Position numbers and translations under genes: made by a program. From Tessaracoccus massiliensis (lineage in GTDB: Bacteria; Actinomycetota; Actinomycetes; Propionibacteriales; Propionibacteriaceae), in contig NZ_LN623540.1 in assembly GCF_000826065.2 (NCBI RefSeq), positions 224,649 through 288,648 of the forward strand: a DNA stretch of 64,000 nt. Direction: 5' to 3'. Every line of letters starts with the position of its first letter. The stretch's first letter is position 1. Of this stretch, positions 25,876-35,108 are shown one piece after another. The notes beneath the pieces are model-generated. The model was not told the DNA's origin. It did no database searches and saw nothing but the letters and a program-made list of their open reading frames with translations.

Positions 25876-27326
25876 GCGTGCACGAGCTACCTCCGCTGTC
25901 CGGAGCGCTGGGCCGGTTGGGTATGGCAGGGACGCCCGGGCCGGTCATGCCGGCGCGCAGGTCCATGGCCGGGGTGTCGCCCGCCACGCCGGCGCGGATG
26001 CCCGCGCCGCCGTCGGAGGTGGACTGGCACCTGGTGGTGACGCTGCGCCGGGAGGCGGCGGAGGCGATCACGCTGGCCGGCGCGGAGTGGCTGAGCGCGC
26101 GCGGCCAGCCCATGCCGGAGGCGGACCGGAGGGTGCAGGGCCGCTCCATCATCCGCCGGGTGGTGCACTCCCATGCCCAGGCCCTCGGTGATTCCGGGGA
26201 GGCGCTGTGGCCCATGGAACTGGAGACCCGCTACGCCGATGCCGTCGAGAGCGCGATCTTCGGCTACGGGAGGCTCCAGCCGCTGTTCGAGATCCCCGAG
26301 GCGGAAAACGTGGAGATCCACGGCTGCGACTCGGTGATGATCCAGTACGGCGACGGCCGCCGCGTGGCGCATCCCAAGGTGGCGGATTCCGACGAGGAAC
26401 TGGTCGACGCGATCCGCTTCCTGGGAGAGACCGCCTCGCCGCCGCGGCCCTTCGACGACCTCCACCCGACGATGACGCTGGCCCTCGGCAACCGCTTCAG
26501 GCTCCACGCCATCGGCTTCGGGCTGTCCTACCGCCCGAGCGTGGTCATCCGCCAGCACCGGTTGACCGACGTGACGCTGTCTGACCTCGCCGAGACCGGC
26601 ATGCTTCCCCCACACCTGGCACGGATGCTGCAATCGGCCGTGTTGGCCCGTAAATCCATCGTGATCTCAGGCGATCAGGGAGCAGGAAAAACAACGTTGC
26701 TCAGAGCGTTGATCGCGGCCATCCACCCCAACGAACGCTTCGGCACACTCGAGACGGATTACGAGTTGCTCACCCATCTCCTGAAGAGCCGACGCAACGT
26801 GCTCGCCCTGCAGGCCCGCATCGGCATGGGCGAGAGTTCAGGTGGTGTCGGGGTGGGCGACTACACCGTCGCGGATCTCATTCCCGAGGCTCTACGGCAG
26901 AACCTCACGCGCCTGGTCGTCGGCGAGGTGCGTGGCGCGGAGGCGGGCGCGATGTTCGAAGCCATGCAGTCCGGGGCCGGCACCCTGTCAACCACCCATT
27001 CGCATTCCGCCAGCTCCACCATCGACCGCCTGGCCGCCCGGGTCGCCCAGGGGCGGGTGCTCAGCATCGAGGATGCGATGAACCAGATCGCGCACCACAT
27101 CGACTTCCTGGTCCACGTCCAACTCGTTGACGACGCATGGCGCGGCGGCACCCGTCGCCGCTTCGTCTCGGAGGTGCGGCAACTCACTGGCTCCCTCGAG
27201 GGCGGCAGACCCGCCACGCACCTGGTGTACCGGGCAGGCACGGAGGCGGAAGCCGAACTGTTCCAACCCGAAGCGGCGATGGCGGCGGAGCTCGCCCAGT
27301 TCGACGGAGTCTCGCTGTGGGCGTGA
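25872..27326 (+). CDS. Tad secretion ATPase CpaF/TadA
   Basis: 484-residue type II/IV secretion hexameric ATPase that powers pilus assembly. N-terminal helical domain, then EAENVEIHGCDSVMIQYGDGR. Walker A is GDQGAGKTTLLRAL; it is followed by the Asp box (FGTLETDYELLTH) and LVVGEVRGAEAGAMFEAM (Walker B/His box region) with TTHSHSASSTIDRLA. All key motifs are intact. It acts on the cytoplasmic face together with the two TadB/TadC membrane proteins encoded next. ATG 25872 overlaps the preceding stop (ATGA). Confidence 0.92.
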   Translation: MSVHELPPLSGALGRLGMAGTPGPVMPARRSMAGVSPATPARMPAPPSEVDWHLVVTLRREAAEAITLAGAEWLSARGQPMPEADRRVQGRSIIRRVVHSHAQALGDSGEALWPMELETRYADAVESAIFGYGRLQPLFEIPEAENVEIHGCDSVMIQYGDGRRVAHPKVADSDEELVDAIRFLGETASPPRPFDDLHPTMTLALGNRFRLHAIGFGLSYRPSVVIRQHRLTDVTLSDLAETGMLPPHLARMLQSAVLARKSIVISGDQGAGKTTLLRALIAAIHPNERFGTLETDYELLTHLLKSRRNVLALQARIGMGESSGGVGVGDYTVADLIPEALRQNLTRLVVGEVRGAEAGAMFEAMQSGAGTLSTTHSHSASSTIDRLAARVAQGRVLSIEDAMNQIAHHIDFLVHVQLVDDAWRGGTRRRFVSEVRQLTGSLEGGRPATHLVYRAGTEAEAELFQPEAAMAAELAQFDGVSLWA

Positions 27327-28174
27327 TGGTGGCGGCCGCCGCGGGCTGCGCCGTCGGGTTGGGGGTGACGCTGGTCATCCTCGGGCTGCGCCGCGCCCAC
27401 GATCTGCCCACAGAATCATCCACAGGCCTGTGGACAAGGTGGCAGACGTGGTGGAGAGATCTCTCGCCACGCCGTCGGCTCTGGTTCGCCGGGGCCCTGG
27501 CCGGCGGCGTGTTGACGACGGTGACCACCGGCTGGCTGCCCGCCCTGCTGCTGGTGCCGGGGATCGGCATCGTGGTGCCGCTCCTCCTGGTGGCCCCGCC
27601 CAACCGGGAGATCGAGGTGCTCGCGGCGCTCGACCGCTGGGTGCGACTCCTGGCCACGTCCCTTTCCTCGGGCAGGTCCATCCGCGACGCGATCTTCTCC
27701 ACCCGACACCAGGCGCCGCCGGTGCTCGCCGGCCCGGTGCAGAGGCTGTGCGTCCGGCTCGACCAGCGGTGGAGCATGAAGGAGGCGCTGTTCGCCATGG
27801 CCGACGAGTTGCGCTCGGCAGATGCCGACGCGGTGGTGGCGGCCCTGGCCATCGCTGCGGGCCGCGGGGGCGCGGGCGCCCGTGCCACGCTGGCGGCCCT
27901 CTCGGACAACAGCCAGGACAGACTCCGAGCGCTGCGGGAGGTCGCCGCGGAGCGGGCCAAGCCGCGCGCCGTGGTGCGTCAGGTGACGTTCATCACGCTC
28001 GCGGTGCTGGGTGCCGCGGTGCTGTTCAACAGCCAGTTCTTCACGCCGTACCGCACTCCCATCGGGCAACTCGTCGCGCTGACGCTCGCGTTCGCCTACC
28101 TCGGCTGCCTGGTGGTGCTGCGCCGCCAGACCGTCCCCGCCATGGCACCGCGCTTCCTGATGAGCCAGCCATGA
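27326..28174 (+). CDS. TadB-like inner membrane platform protein (GspF domain)
   Basis: 282 residues: N-terminal helix (MVAAAAGCAVGLGVTLVIL), a charged segment, a second hydrophobic pair (AGALAGGVLTTVT, LVPGIGIVVPLLL), then the cytoplasmic T2SSF domain (WVRLLATSLSSGRSIRDAI ... AAERAKPRAVVRQ) and two C-terminal helices. This is the typical layout of TadB. ATG 27326 overlaps the CpaF stop (TGATG); the frame is open further upstream but that part lies inside CpaF. A palindrome TCCACAGGCCTGTGGA lies inside the gene near 27419. Confidence 0.85.
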   Translation: MVAAAAGCAVGLGVTLVILGLRRAHDLPTESSTGLWTRWQTWWRDLSPRRRLWFAGALAGGVLTTVTTGWLPALLLVPGIGIVVPLLLVAPPNREIEVLAALDRWVRLLATSLSSGRSIRDAIFSTRHQAPPVLAGPVQRLCVRLDQRWSMKEALFAMADELRSADADAVVAALAIAAGRGGAGARATLAALSDNSQDRLRALREVAAERAKPRAVVRQVTFITLAVLGAAVLFNSQFFTPYRTPIGQLVALTLAFAYLGCLVVLRRQTVPAMAPRFLMSQP

Positions 28175-29046
28175 TGATGGGCATCGCGATCGCCTGCGGC
28201 ATGGTGGCCGGGTTCGGCCTCCTTCTCGTGGTCCGGGGTGCGACGGCGGCACCCATCCGGTTGGGCGATGCGCTCGCGGTGCTCGACCGGCGCCTGCCCT
28301 CGGCGGAGCCGGAACCCGTGCCGGGCATCGACGGATGGGGAGACCGACTCCACCGTCGGCTCCGGCTGCCGCTGAGCGCCAGGCAACAGAAGCTTCTGCT
28401 GATGCAGGACCGCACCATCGGGGACTTCTTCGTGGAGAAGCTCGTCTGGACGCTGACCGGATTCTTCCTCCCCGCAATCTGGGGTGCCTTGCAGTTCGCG
28501 CTGGGCCGCACCGCGGGGCTCACGCCGCTCCTGTTCGCGCTGCTGGGCGCGTCGAGTGGCTTCTTCATCGCCGACGTACGGCTGCGCTCCGGCGCGGCGG
28601 AGCAGAAGCGCTCGGCCACCGACGGCATCCACACCTTCTTCGACCTGGTGGTGCTCGAACGCCTGGCCAACGCTTCCGCGGCGCAGGCCGCGTCCAACGC
28701 GGCCGCGATCTCGGACGCCCCGCTGTTCCGGCGCATCTCGGCCGGCCTCGAGCGGGCCCGGATGGAACAGGTCCAGCCGTGGCCGGAGATGCGCCGCATC
28801 GCCGAGGAATGGGGTGTGCCGGAACTCTCTGATTTCGCCGACGTCATGCAACTCGAGGAACAGGGTGCCGGGCTGGCCGACGTGCTGCGGGCGCGGGTAC
28901 GTGAGTTGCGCGACGCGCACCTGAGCCAGCAGAAGGCCAAGGCCCAGGCGGACAGCGAATCGATGACGCTGTGGATGACCATCCCCGCACTGTTACTGGG
29001 CGTGGCGCTCGTCGCGCCCGCCCTCCTGACCTTGACGGGAGGGTGA
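28171..29046 (+). CDS. TadC-like inner membrane platform protein (GspF domain)
   Basis: 291 residues. N-terminal helix, linker with GIDGWGDRLHRRLRLPLS, two helices (about 95-135), then a T2SSF domain of the TadC type: FFDLVVLERLANASAAQAASNAA, DFADVMQLEEQGAGLADVLRAR, then QKAKAQADSESMTLW and a final helix. It should pair with TadB as the membrane base of the Tad machine. The start ATG overlaps the TadB stop (ATGA) and is followed by two further ATGs. It is the last gene before a 111-bp gap. Confidence 0.85.
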   Translation: MMMGIAIACGMVAGFGLLLVVRGATAAPIRLGDALAVLDRRLPSAEPEPVPGIDGWGDRLHRRLRLPLSARQQKLLLMQDRTIGDFFVEKLVWTLTGFFLPAIWGALQFALGRTAGLTPLLFALLGASSGFFIADVRLRSGAAEQKRSATDGIHTFFDLVVLERLANASAAQAASNAAAISDAPLFRRISAGLERARMEQVQPWPEMRRIAEEWGVPELSDFADVMQLEEQGAGLADVLRARVRELRDAHLSQQKAKAQADSESMTLWMTIPALLLGVALVAPALLTLTGG

Positions 29047-29066
29047 TGTCAAGCGAATCCCATGCC

Positions 29067-29108
29067 TGTGGACAACTATTGCAACCTTTCACCTTTTCCT
29101 GTGGATAA
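29067..29108. promoter_or_regulatory. DnaA-box-like pair upstream of the pilin-like gene
   Basis: TGTGGACAA (29067-29075, one mismatch from consensus) and TGTGGATAA (29100-29108, exact reverse of the consensus) are direct repeats, each preceded by CC. They lie in the only non-coding gap of the locus. The AT-rich stretch between them (TATTGCAACCTTTCACC) could hold promoter elements. Confidence 0.45.
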
Positions 29109-29157
29109 CCCGATTTCGACCCCCACTACCAGCCAAAGTGTTCTTGAGGAGGAACCC

Positions 29158-29340
29158 ATGTCAGCCATCCACCACACCCTCGGCCTCATCGTCCAGGCCC
29201 TCGCCCCCGCCCCCCGCCGCGACGAGCGGGGCCTGAGCCAGAGCACGGAGAACGCCATCCTGCTCGCCGGCGCCGCCGGCATCGCGGTGATCATCATCAC
29301 CGTCATCACCGCCTACGTCACCGACAACCTGCCGGGCTGA
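29158..29340 (+). CDS. Flp-type pilin-like small protein
   Basis: 60 residues. A short N-terminal part (MSAIHHTLGLIVQALAPA) with basic residues precedes DERGLSQSTEN and a single hydrophobic helix (AILLAGAAGIAVIIITVITAYV). That order, with a Gly before a polar stretch that contains Glu ahead of the helix, matches Flp/Tad prepilins in actinobacteria. The Glu lies six residues past the Gly instead of the usual five, so processing is uncertain. A GAGGAGG ribosome site lies 6 bases before ATG 29158. The gene is the likely major pilin of the locus, placed after the secretion genes. Confidence 0.7.
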   Translation: MSAIHHTLGLIVQALAPAPRRDERGLSQSTENAILLAGAAGIAVIIITVITAYVTDNLPG

Positions 29341-29341
29341 C

Positions 29342-32025
29342 ATGGCACAGGGAGGTCTCGGCCAGCGATTGGCGAAGGCGGGCGCAGCGCTGATCGCGCT
29401 GGGCGCGCTGCTGATCGGCGTGCCCTGGTTCCTCCTGCAGTTCGCCAACCCCGCGTACCTGCTACAGGTCGACTGGGTCGACGCGCTCACCGTCGGCGCG
29501 GATTCCCGGCTCATCCTCGCCCTGCTGGGCACCATCGCCTGGGTGGCCTGGGCGGTGGTCGCGCTGACGATCCTCTTCGAGTTCGTCGCCGTGCTCAGCC
29601 GCCAGCGCATCCGGATCCGGCTACCCGGCACGGCTTGGCTCCGCCCTGCCATCGGGGCGCTGGTGCTCACCGCCGTGGCGGCCCCGACGATGGCCTCCGC
29701 AGACACCGGAGTCGCCGCGCCGCCCGTGGAGGCCCACCTCCCACCGCCCGTGATCGCCTCCGCGGAGCCGGGCACACCCACCTCGATGACGGAGACGGCC
29801 ACTGCCGGGCGCAGTTACGAGGTGCAGCCCGGTGACGAGTTGTGGTCCATCGCCGAGCGCGAGCTGGGCTCCGGTGAGCGGTGGCGCGACATCGTGGCCC
29901 TCAATCCAGGCGTCACCGAGTCCTCCAGGCTGTCGCCCGGAGCCGCGCTGCAGTTGCCGCAGGACGAGCCTCCCGCTCCCACCGTCGTGGTGGAGGAGGG
30001 CGACACCCTGTGGCACATCGCCGAGGACCAACTGGGTGACCCGCACCGCTGGCCCGAAATCCACCAGGCCAACCTCCACCAGATTCAGGATCCGGATCAG
30101 ATCGACGTGGGGTGGGAGTTGCAGCTGCCGCCCTCCGCCGATGAGGCACCACCGCCGCCACCTGAGCCCACACCGGGCCCGGCCGCTGCGCCGGCGGCCA
30201 GCGGTGCCATGGGGATCGACGATCTCCGGGTGCCGGATCCTCCGCTGGAGGAACGGCGGGGATCTGCGGCAGACGCCGTGCGGGAGTCCTTCCCGTCCAC
30301 GCCCCAGGCCACCACCGCACCCACCGATGGTGGCGCGTCCGCCGTCGAGCACGCCGGTACCAGCCCTGTGGACGTCCACGACACAGATGCGGACATGGAC
30401 GAGGACCAGACCGATTATCAGGGCCTGCTCCTGCCGGTGGGTGCGGCCCTGGCCGGCGCGGTGCTGCTGGGAGTCGCCACCCGGCGACGCACCCAGGTGC
30501 TGGCCCGCGCCGTGGGCCGCAGGCTGGTGCCGGTACCGGCTCAGGTCGCCCGGTTCTGGACGGCGCTCGCCCACCGCTCCGAGGACCGGACCGTCGAACC
30601 CACGGATCCCACCCCCACCACCCTCGTCCTCGGGTGGGAGGGCGACGAGGCGGTGCAGCTGGACGTGGAGGCCGAGCGGGCCGTCATGTTCACCGGCGGT
30701 GAGGCGGCCTCCGCGCTGGGGGCCGCCATCACCGGGTTGGCGTGCACGCCCTGGGCCAGCGAGGCTGAGCTGATCATCGTGGACGGCGACGACTGGGTGG
30801 AAGCCCTCGACGATCCCCGGATCAGTGGTGAACCCTCAACGGCCGAAGGCCTCACCCGCCTGGCGCGCCTGTGCTCCGAACGGCGCCTCGCGCTGCGGCA
30901 GCGCACCCTGGCCGCAGCGCGTGCCGACGAGAACCTGGCCGAGGCGTTCGCTCCCACCGTCGTGATCTTCCTCAGCCCACTCACCGCCGCGGAGCTCGAT
31001 GCGGTGGGCGACGCGCTCGCCCTGGGCGATGTGGGGGTCAGCGTCCTCGCAGCCACCGCCGATCCCCTGCAGCACGCGTTCACGTACGTGCACGTCGGGG
31101 CCGAACAGGCCACGTTGCGCGGGCGCCGCTTCGCCCCGCAACTCGTGTCCACCCCGGCGCGCCGCGCCCTCGTCGAACTGTTCGCGGCAACAGGCCAGCT
31201 GGACACCGAGCCCGCCCCCTGGTGGAAGGACGACGACGACCTTCCACCCAACGTTCTCCCCCTCCCCCGGCACGGGTTGGACCGCCCCGGCCACACCCCG
31301 TCCTCCTGCTGCTCGGAGAGGTGAGCCTGACCGGCACCGCCGGCACCGCCCCCAGCCGCGCGATGGGCCAGTGCATGGAGTACTGCGCCTGGCTGCTGCA
31401 GCACCCCGGCGCCACCCCCACCCTGATGCTGCGCGACCTTCAGGTGGCAGACGCCACCCGCCGCTCCAACATGAGCCGGCTGCGCACCTGGCTGGGCGCC
31501 GACGAGGAATCCCTGCCCTACCTTCCTGACGCCTACACCGGCCGGATCATGCTCGACGACCGCGTCACCTCAGACTGGGAGCAGTTCACCGCCCTCCTCA
31601 GCGGAGGCGTGAACATGGCCGGCACCGCCGCCCTCCGGGACGCCTTGGAACTCGTCCGCGGCGAGCCACTGGGCACCTTCGCCTTCCAATGGCACTGGGC
31701 GCAACAGCTACGCGCCGACATGGTGGCGATGATCGTCGACGCGGCCTGCGTGCTCGCCGACAGATCCCTCAGCCAGGGCGACCTCGACACCGCGTTGTGG
31801 GCCATCGCGCAGGGCCGCCTCGGAGCCCCGCTGGATGACGCGCTCGCCGTCCGCGAGGTCGAAGCCCTCGCCCAGGCTGGGCGACGGGCCGACGCCGAGC
31901 ACGCCGTCGTCCGGCTCAACCGGTCGCTCCGCGCCGACGGCCGCGACCTCGAACCCGCCCTGGCGATCCGGATCCAGGACGCGCTACGCCGCTCCACCCG
32001 GCCCGGAGCTCGCCGCTCACGATGA
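29342..32025 (+). CDS. LysM-BTAD membrane protein, frameshifted near 31296
   Basis: Two frames reconstruct one protein of about 894 residues. Three N-terminal helices (about 13-35, 60-85, 98-120) are followed by two LysM domains (YEVQPGDELWSIAERELG and VVEEGDTLWHIAEDQLG). Then come a Pro/Ala-rich stretch, a further helix (LLLPVGAALAGAVLLGVA) and a cytoplasmic domain. The first frame dies at HTPSSCCSER. One extra C in the CCCC run at 31296-31299 would continue it as HTPVLLLLGEVSLTG and on to a C-terminal BTAD-like helical domain (WEQFTALLSGGVNMAG, LRADMVAMIVDAACVLADR). Such LysM-BTAD proteins commonly accompany Tad genes in actinobacteria, perhaps linking wall contact to regulation. It starts one base after the pilin stop. 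Confidence 0.72.
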
Positions 32026-32058
32026 TCCGCCCGTGGACTTTTAATCCACGGGCGGATC
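32024..32058. terminator. Bidirectional terminator hairpin
   Basis: GATCCGCCCGTGGA and its exact complement (14-bp stem, loop CTTTTAA) lie between the convergent LysM-BTAD gene and the secreted-protein gene. The stem takes in the last bases of the former gene. Confidence 0.8.
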
Positions 32059-32076
32059 GATCTCGGGGCGTTCAGC

Positions 32077-33142
32077 TCACCGTTCGGCGAACCGCACGAG
32101 GTTGTTGAACACCCACATGTCGGTCAGGCGGTAACTCCACGACCCGTCTGCCGCCTGGTTGGCCTCGGCCACGTTCTGCATCCAGATGTAGGAGCGGCAG
32201 GCCCCCTGGCCGGTGTTGGGCGTGTGACACTCCGTCCTCCACTTCCTGCCGGCGGAGGCAAACTCGCCGGCGTTGGCCAGCGGGTTGCTGCCCCACTCCG
32301 CCTCAGCCATGTAGGGCAGGGAGGTGAGGTTGTTGAAGTGCCACCCCGTCTCGGAGACGAACGCCCCGTCGACGTAGCGCACCTGGGTGGACCAGATGTC
32401 GGTGCGGCACCGCACCGTCTGCGAGTACGGCTCACATTCGGTGTACCACCGGCGCCCGTTGAGGGAGTGGAATCCGGGCACCTCGTAGGGCGCGGTCAAC
32501 ATCGGGTGGTCCTTCGGCGGACGGCCGGTCGGCTCGGTGGTGACCGTCGTGGTGGCGGTCGCCGTGGGCTGCACCGTCACCGTCTCGGTCACGGTCGGCG
32601 TCGACGACGGGTCGGCCGTCACCGTCACAGTGGGCGTCGCCGTCGGTTGGGCCGTCACGGTCGACGTCGGCTCGGCCGTGACCGTCACGGTCACCGTCAC
32701 CGTCGGGATGGGCGTCGGCTCGTCGGTGGGATCCACCGTCGGCTCATCTGTCGGATCAACCGTGGGATCCACCGTCGGGTCCGGCGTGTCCGTGGGCTCA
32801 GGCGTCGGGTCCGGCGTCGTCTCCGCCGACGTCGGTCACTGTGGGGGTGCGGGTGGCGAGGAAGAACTTCCAGTCCTTCGTGAAGTCCACCGTGCGGGTG
32901 CCTTCATCCGCGACGGTCTCCGCCGCATACGCGGCCTGGTCGCCCGCCCCTCCGGGGGTCAGGGCGAAGAAACCGGCGGCCACCAATGCCACGATCAGCG
33001 CCTGGACGACCCAGCCGCGTGCCTTACCCCAAGGGTTACGCCGTCTCGGGTGGTGGCCCCCACTCTCTCGGACATCAGTAGTCGCCAGGGGCATCGTTGC
33101 GCGGGGCCGGCCCTGACCAAGAAACGTCCCCAGGCCGATCAC
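32077..33142 (-). CDS. Secreted protein with Thr/Pro/Val linker and FNN end domain, frameshifted
   Basis: Frame 1 starts at GTG 33142 (overlapping the PfkB stop) or ATG 33094. It encodes a long basic N-region, a membrane/signal segment (WVVQALIVALVAAGFFAL) and the short piece VDFTKDWKFFLATR. Frame 2 continues as ETTPDPTPEPTDTPDP and goes through Val-Thr repeats to a 135-residue end domain. A one-base surplus near 32817-32825 joins them (about 354 residues). The end domain, with LNGRRWYTECEPYSQTVRC, GWHFNNLTSLPYM and WVFNNLVRF, is homologous to the end of the GH84 protein. DWKFFL resembles the start of GH2 enzymes, so the catalytic part may have been deleted. Confidence 0.6.
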
Positions 33143-34302
33143 GGCAGCGCGCCAGGTTCGCGCCGTGGGGTGACGCCGGCGTCAGCGTCGGACGACATCG
33201 CGAAGGTGCCCTGCGCGCGCCGCACGCCGTGCACCGGGTGCCTCGGGATCACGTCCGCGAGGAAGCCGTACTCGCGGCCGACGTGGGCGGCGCGCAGGTC
33301 GCCGGCGTCGCGGAGCTTCTCCACGCCACGCCACCAGTCGGCGAGGTCGCCCCAGCCCGGCGCAGCGAGGGAACCGCCGAAGTGGCTCACCGCCAGCGAC
33401 GAGCTCAGCGACGCGAACCGCAGCCGCTGCTCCAACCCCCACCCGGAGAGGGTGCCCAGGATGATGGCGGCGGCGAACACGTCGCCTGCCCCCGTCGGGT
33501 CGATGGCCTCGACGGCGACGCTGGGGCAGTAGGCCTCCTCCCCCGTCGTGGAGTCGATGGCATAGGAGCCGCGCACCCCGTCGGTCACCACGGCCAGCGG
33601 CACCAGTTCGGCCAGGGCCCGGACGGCGTCGCTGGGGAGGTCCGTGCGCGTGTAGCCCATCGCTTCCACCGCGTTGGGGGTGAAGGCGTGGCAGCGCTCC
33701 AGCGCCTCGAGGTGGGCCCGGTCCCAGCGCCCCGTCTCGTCGAAGCCGACGTCGGCGAAGATCAGGGTGCCGTCGTCGTGCAGCTTGTCCCACCAGGCGC
33801 CGGGGTGCTTCAGGTCGACGGCGGCGGCGCGGGCCTTGGGCGCCGACAGCAGGGCGGCGTCGAGGGGTTCGGGCAGCGGGTGCTCGTGGGTGACCATGCC
33901 GCGGTCCCCACGGAAGGCCATCGACACGGTGATGGCCGAGTGGAAGTTGGCGAACCGCCTCGAGGAGGACAGGTCGATGTTCTCCTGGTTCGCGAGCGTG
34001 TCCCACATCCAATCAGCGTAGGCGTCGTCGCCGAACCCGGTGACCAGGCCGGTACGCAGCCCCAGCCGCGCCGTCGCCGTGGACAGGTTCGCGATGCCCC
34101 CGGGGCACGAGCCCATGCCGGTGCTGTAGAGCTCCTCCCCCGGCTCGGGCAGGCGGGGCAGACCGGAGAAGATCAGGTCGAAGAACAGCGGCCCGGTGGT
34201 CAGCACGTCCAGCGGCGGGTCGCCGTCGCTGCGCTGCTCCAGGAGCGGGTCCCAGTTCCAGCAATCGGCGCACACGGATTCCTGGTGCTGATGGTCGATC
34301 AT
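33139..34302 (-). CDS. PfkB-family sugar kinase
   Basis: 387-residue ribokinase-fold kinase. An unusual Cys/Trp N-terminus (ESVCADCWNWDPLLEQ) precedes the family start VLTTGPLFFDLIF. Next come GSCPGGIANLSTATARLG (PfkB motif 1 region, sugar binding) and AIDPTGAGDVFAAAIILG (motif 2, catalytic Asp in GAGD). It should phosphorylate the sugar brought in by the adjacent ABC importer. ATG 34302 overlaps the stop of the upstream permease gene (ATGA), which supports this start over the longer open frame. Its own stop overlaps the next gene. Confidence 0.85.
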   Translation of the reverse strand: MIDHQHQESVCADCWNWDPLLEQRSDGDPPLDVLTTGPLFFDLIFSGLPRLPEPGEELYSTGMGSCPGGIANLSTATARLGLRTGLVTGFGDDAYADWMWDTLANQENIDLSSSRRFANFHSAITVSMAFRGDRGMVTHEHPLPEPLDAALLSAPKARAAAVDLKHPGAWWDKLHDDGTLIFADVGFDETGRWDRAHLEALERCHAFTPNAVEAMGYTRTDLPSDAVRALAELVPLAVVTDGVRGSYAIDSTTGEEAYCPSVAVEAIDPTGAGDVFAAAIILGTLSGWGLEQRLRFASLSSSLAVSHFGGSLAAPGWGDLADWWRGVEKLRDAGDLRAAHVGREYGFLADVIPRHPVHGVRRAQGTFAMSSDADAGVTPRREPGALP

Positions 34303-35108
34303 TCCTTCGACGCCCCCTCGAGCATGCCGCTGATGAAGTAGCGCTGCAGCATCAGGAACACGATGATGATGGGCGCGGCGATGATCACACCGGCGGCGGC
34401 CACCAACGCGTGATCCGAGGTGTACTGGCCCTTGAACACGGCCAGGCCCAGCGGGGCGGTGCGCCACTGGCCGCCGGGGCTCATGATCAGCGGGATGAGG
34501 AACTCATTCCACGTCCACATGAACATCAGCACCGACACCGTGGCGATCGATGGCAGCGACGGCGGCACCACCACGCGCCACAGCGCGGCCATGCCGGTGG
34601 CGCCGTCGAGCGCCGCGGCCTCGATGAGATTGTTCGGCAGCGCGCGGAACTGGGCGCGCATCCAGAACGTGCCGAATGCCACGGACTGGGCGATCTGCGG
34701 CATCGCGACTGCCCAGATCGTGTCGGTGAGCCCCAGGGTGCGCAGGTCGAAGAACAGCGGGATGACGATGGCCTCGGCCGGCACCATCAACCCGAGCAGG
34801 AACAGGTAGAACAGCACCGTCGAACCCCGGAACCGCATGGTGCCGAACGCGTAGCCCGCCAGGATCGACAGCAGCAGCGCCGCGCTGACCACCAGCACCG
34901 CCACCAGCAGCGAGTTGATCAGGGCCTCGTCGAACCGGCCGAGTTCCCAGGCGGTGACGAAGTTGTCCCAGTGCAACCCGCCGTCGGTGACGCCGATCTG
35001 CGGGCGCAGCGCAGTGACGAAGATCGTGACGATGGGAAACAGCGCGAAGATCGCGAACAGGCTGAGGATGACGTAGTTCAACAGCCGCTCACCGGAGGAG
35101 ACCCTCAT
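34299..35108 (-). CDS. Carbohydrate ABC transporter permease (MalG type)
   Basis: 269 residues with six membrane helices. Helix 1 (YVILSLFAIFALFPIVTIFVTAL) is followed by the periplasmic loop NFVTAWELGRFDEALINSLLVA. The EAA loop that docks with the ATPase is EAAALDGATGMAALWRVVVPPSLPSI. These features mark CUT1-family MalG-like permeases. No ATP-binding subunit is encoded here, as is usual where a shared MsiK-type ATPase serves several importers. It overlaps both neighbours by 4 bases. Confidence 0.92.
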   Translation of the reverse strand: MRVSSGERLLNYVILSLFAIFALFPIVTIFVTALRPQIGVTDGGLHWDNFVTAWELGRFDEALINSLLVAVLVVSAALLLSILAGYAFGTMRFRGSTVLFYLFLLGLMVPAEAIVIPLFFDLRTLGLTDTIWAVAMPQIAQSVAFGTFWMRAQFRALPNNLIEAAALDGATGMAALWRVVVPPSLPSIATVSVLMFMWTWNEFLIPLIMSPGGQWRTAPLGLAVFKGQYTSDHALVAAAGVIIAAPIIIVFLMLQRYFISGMLEGASKE

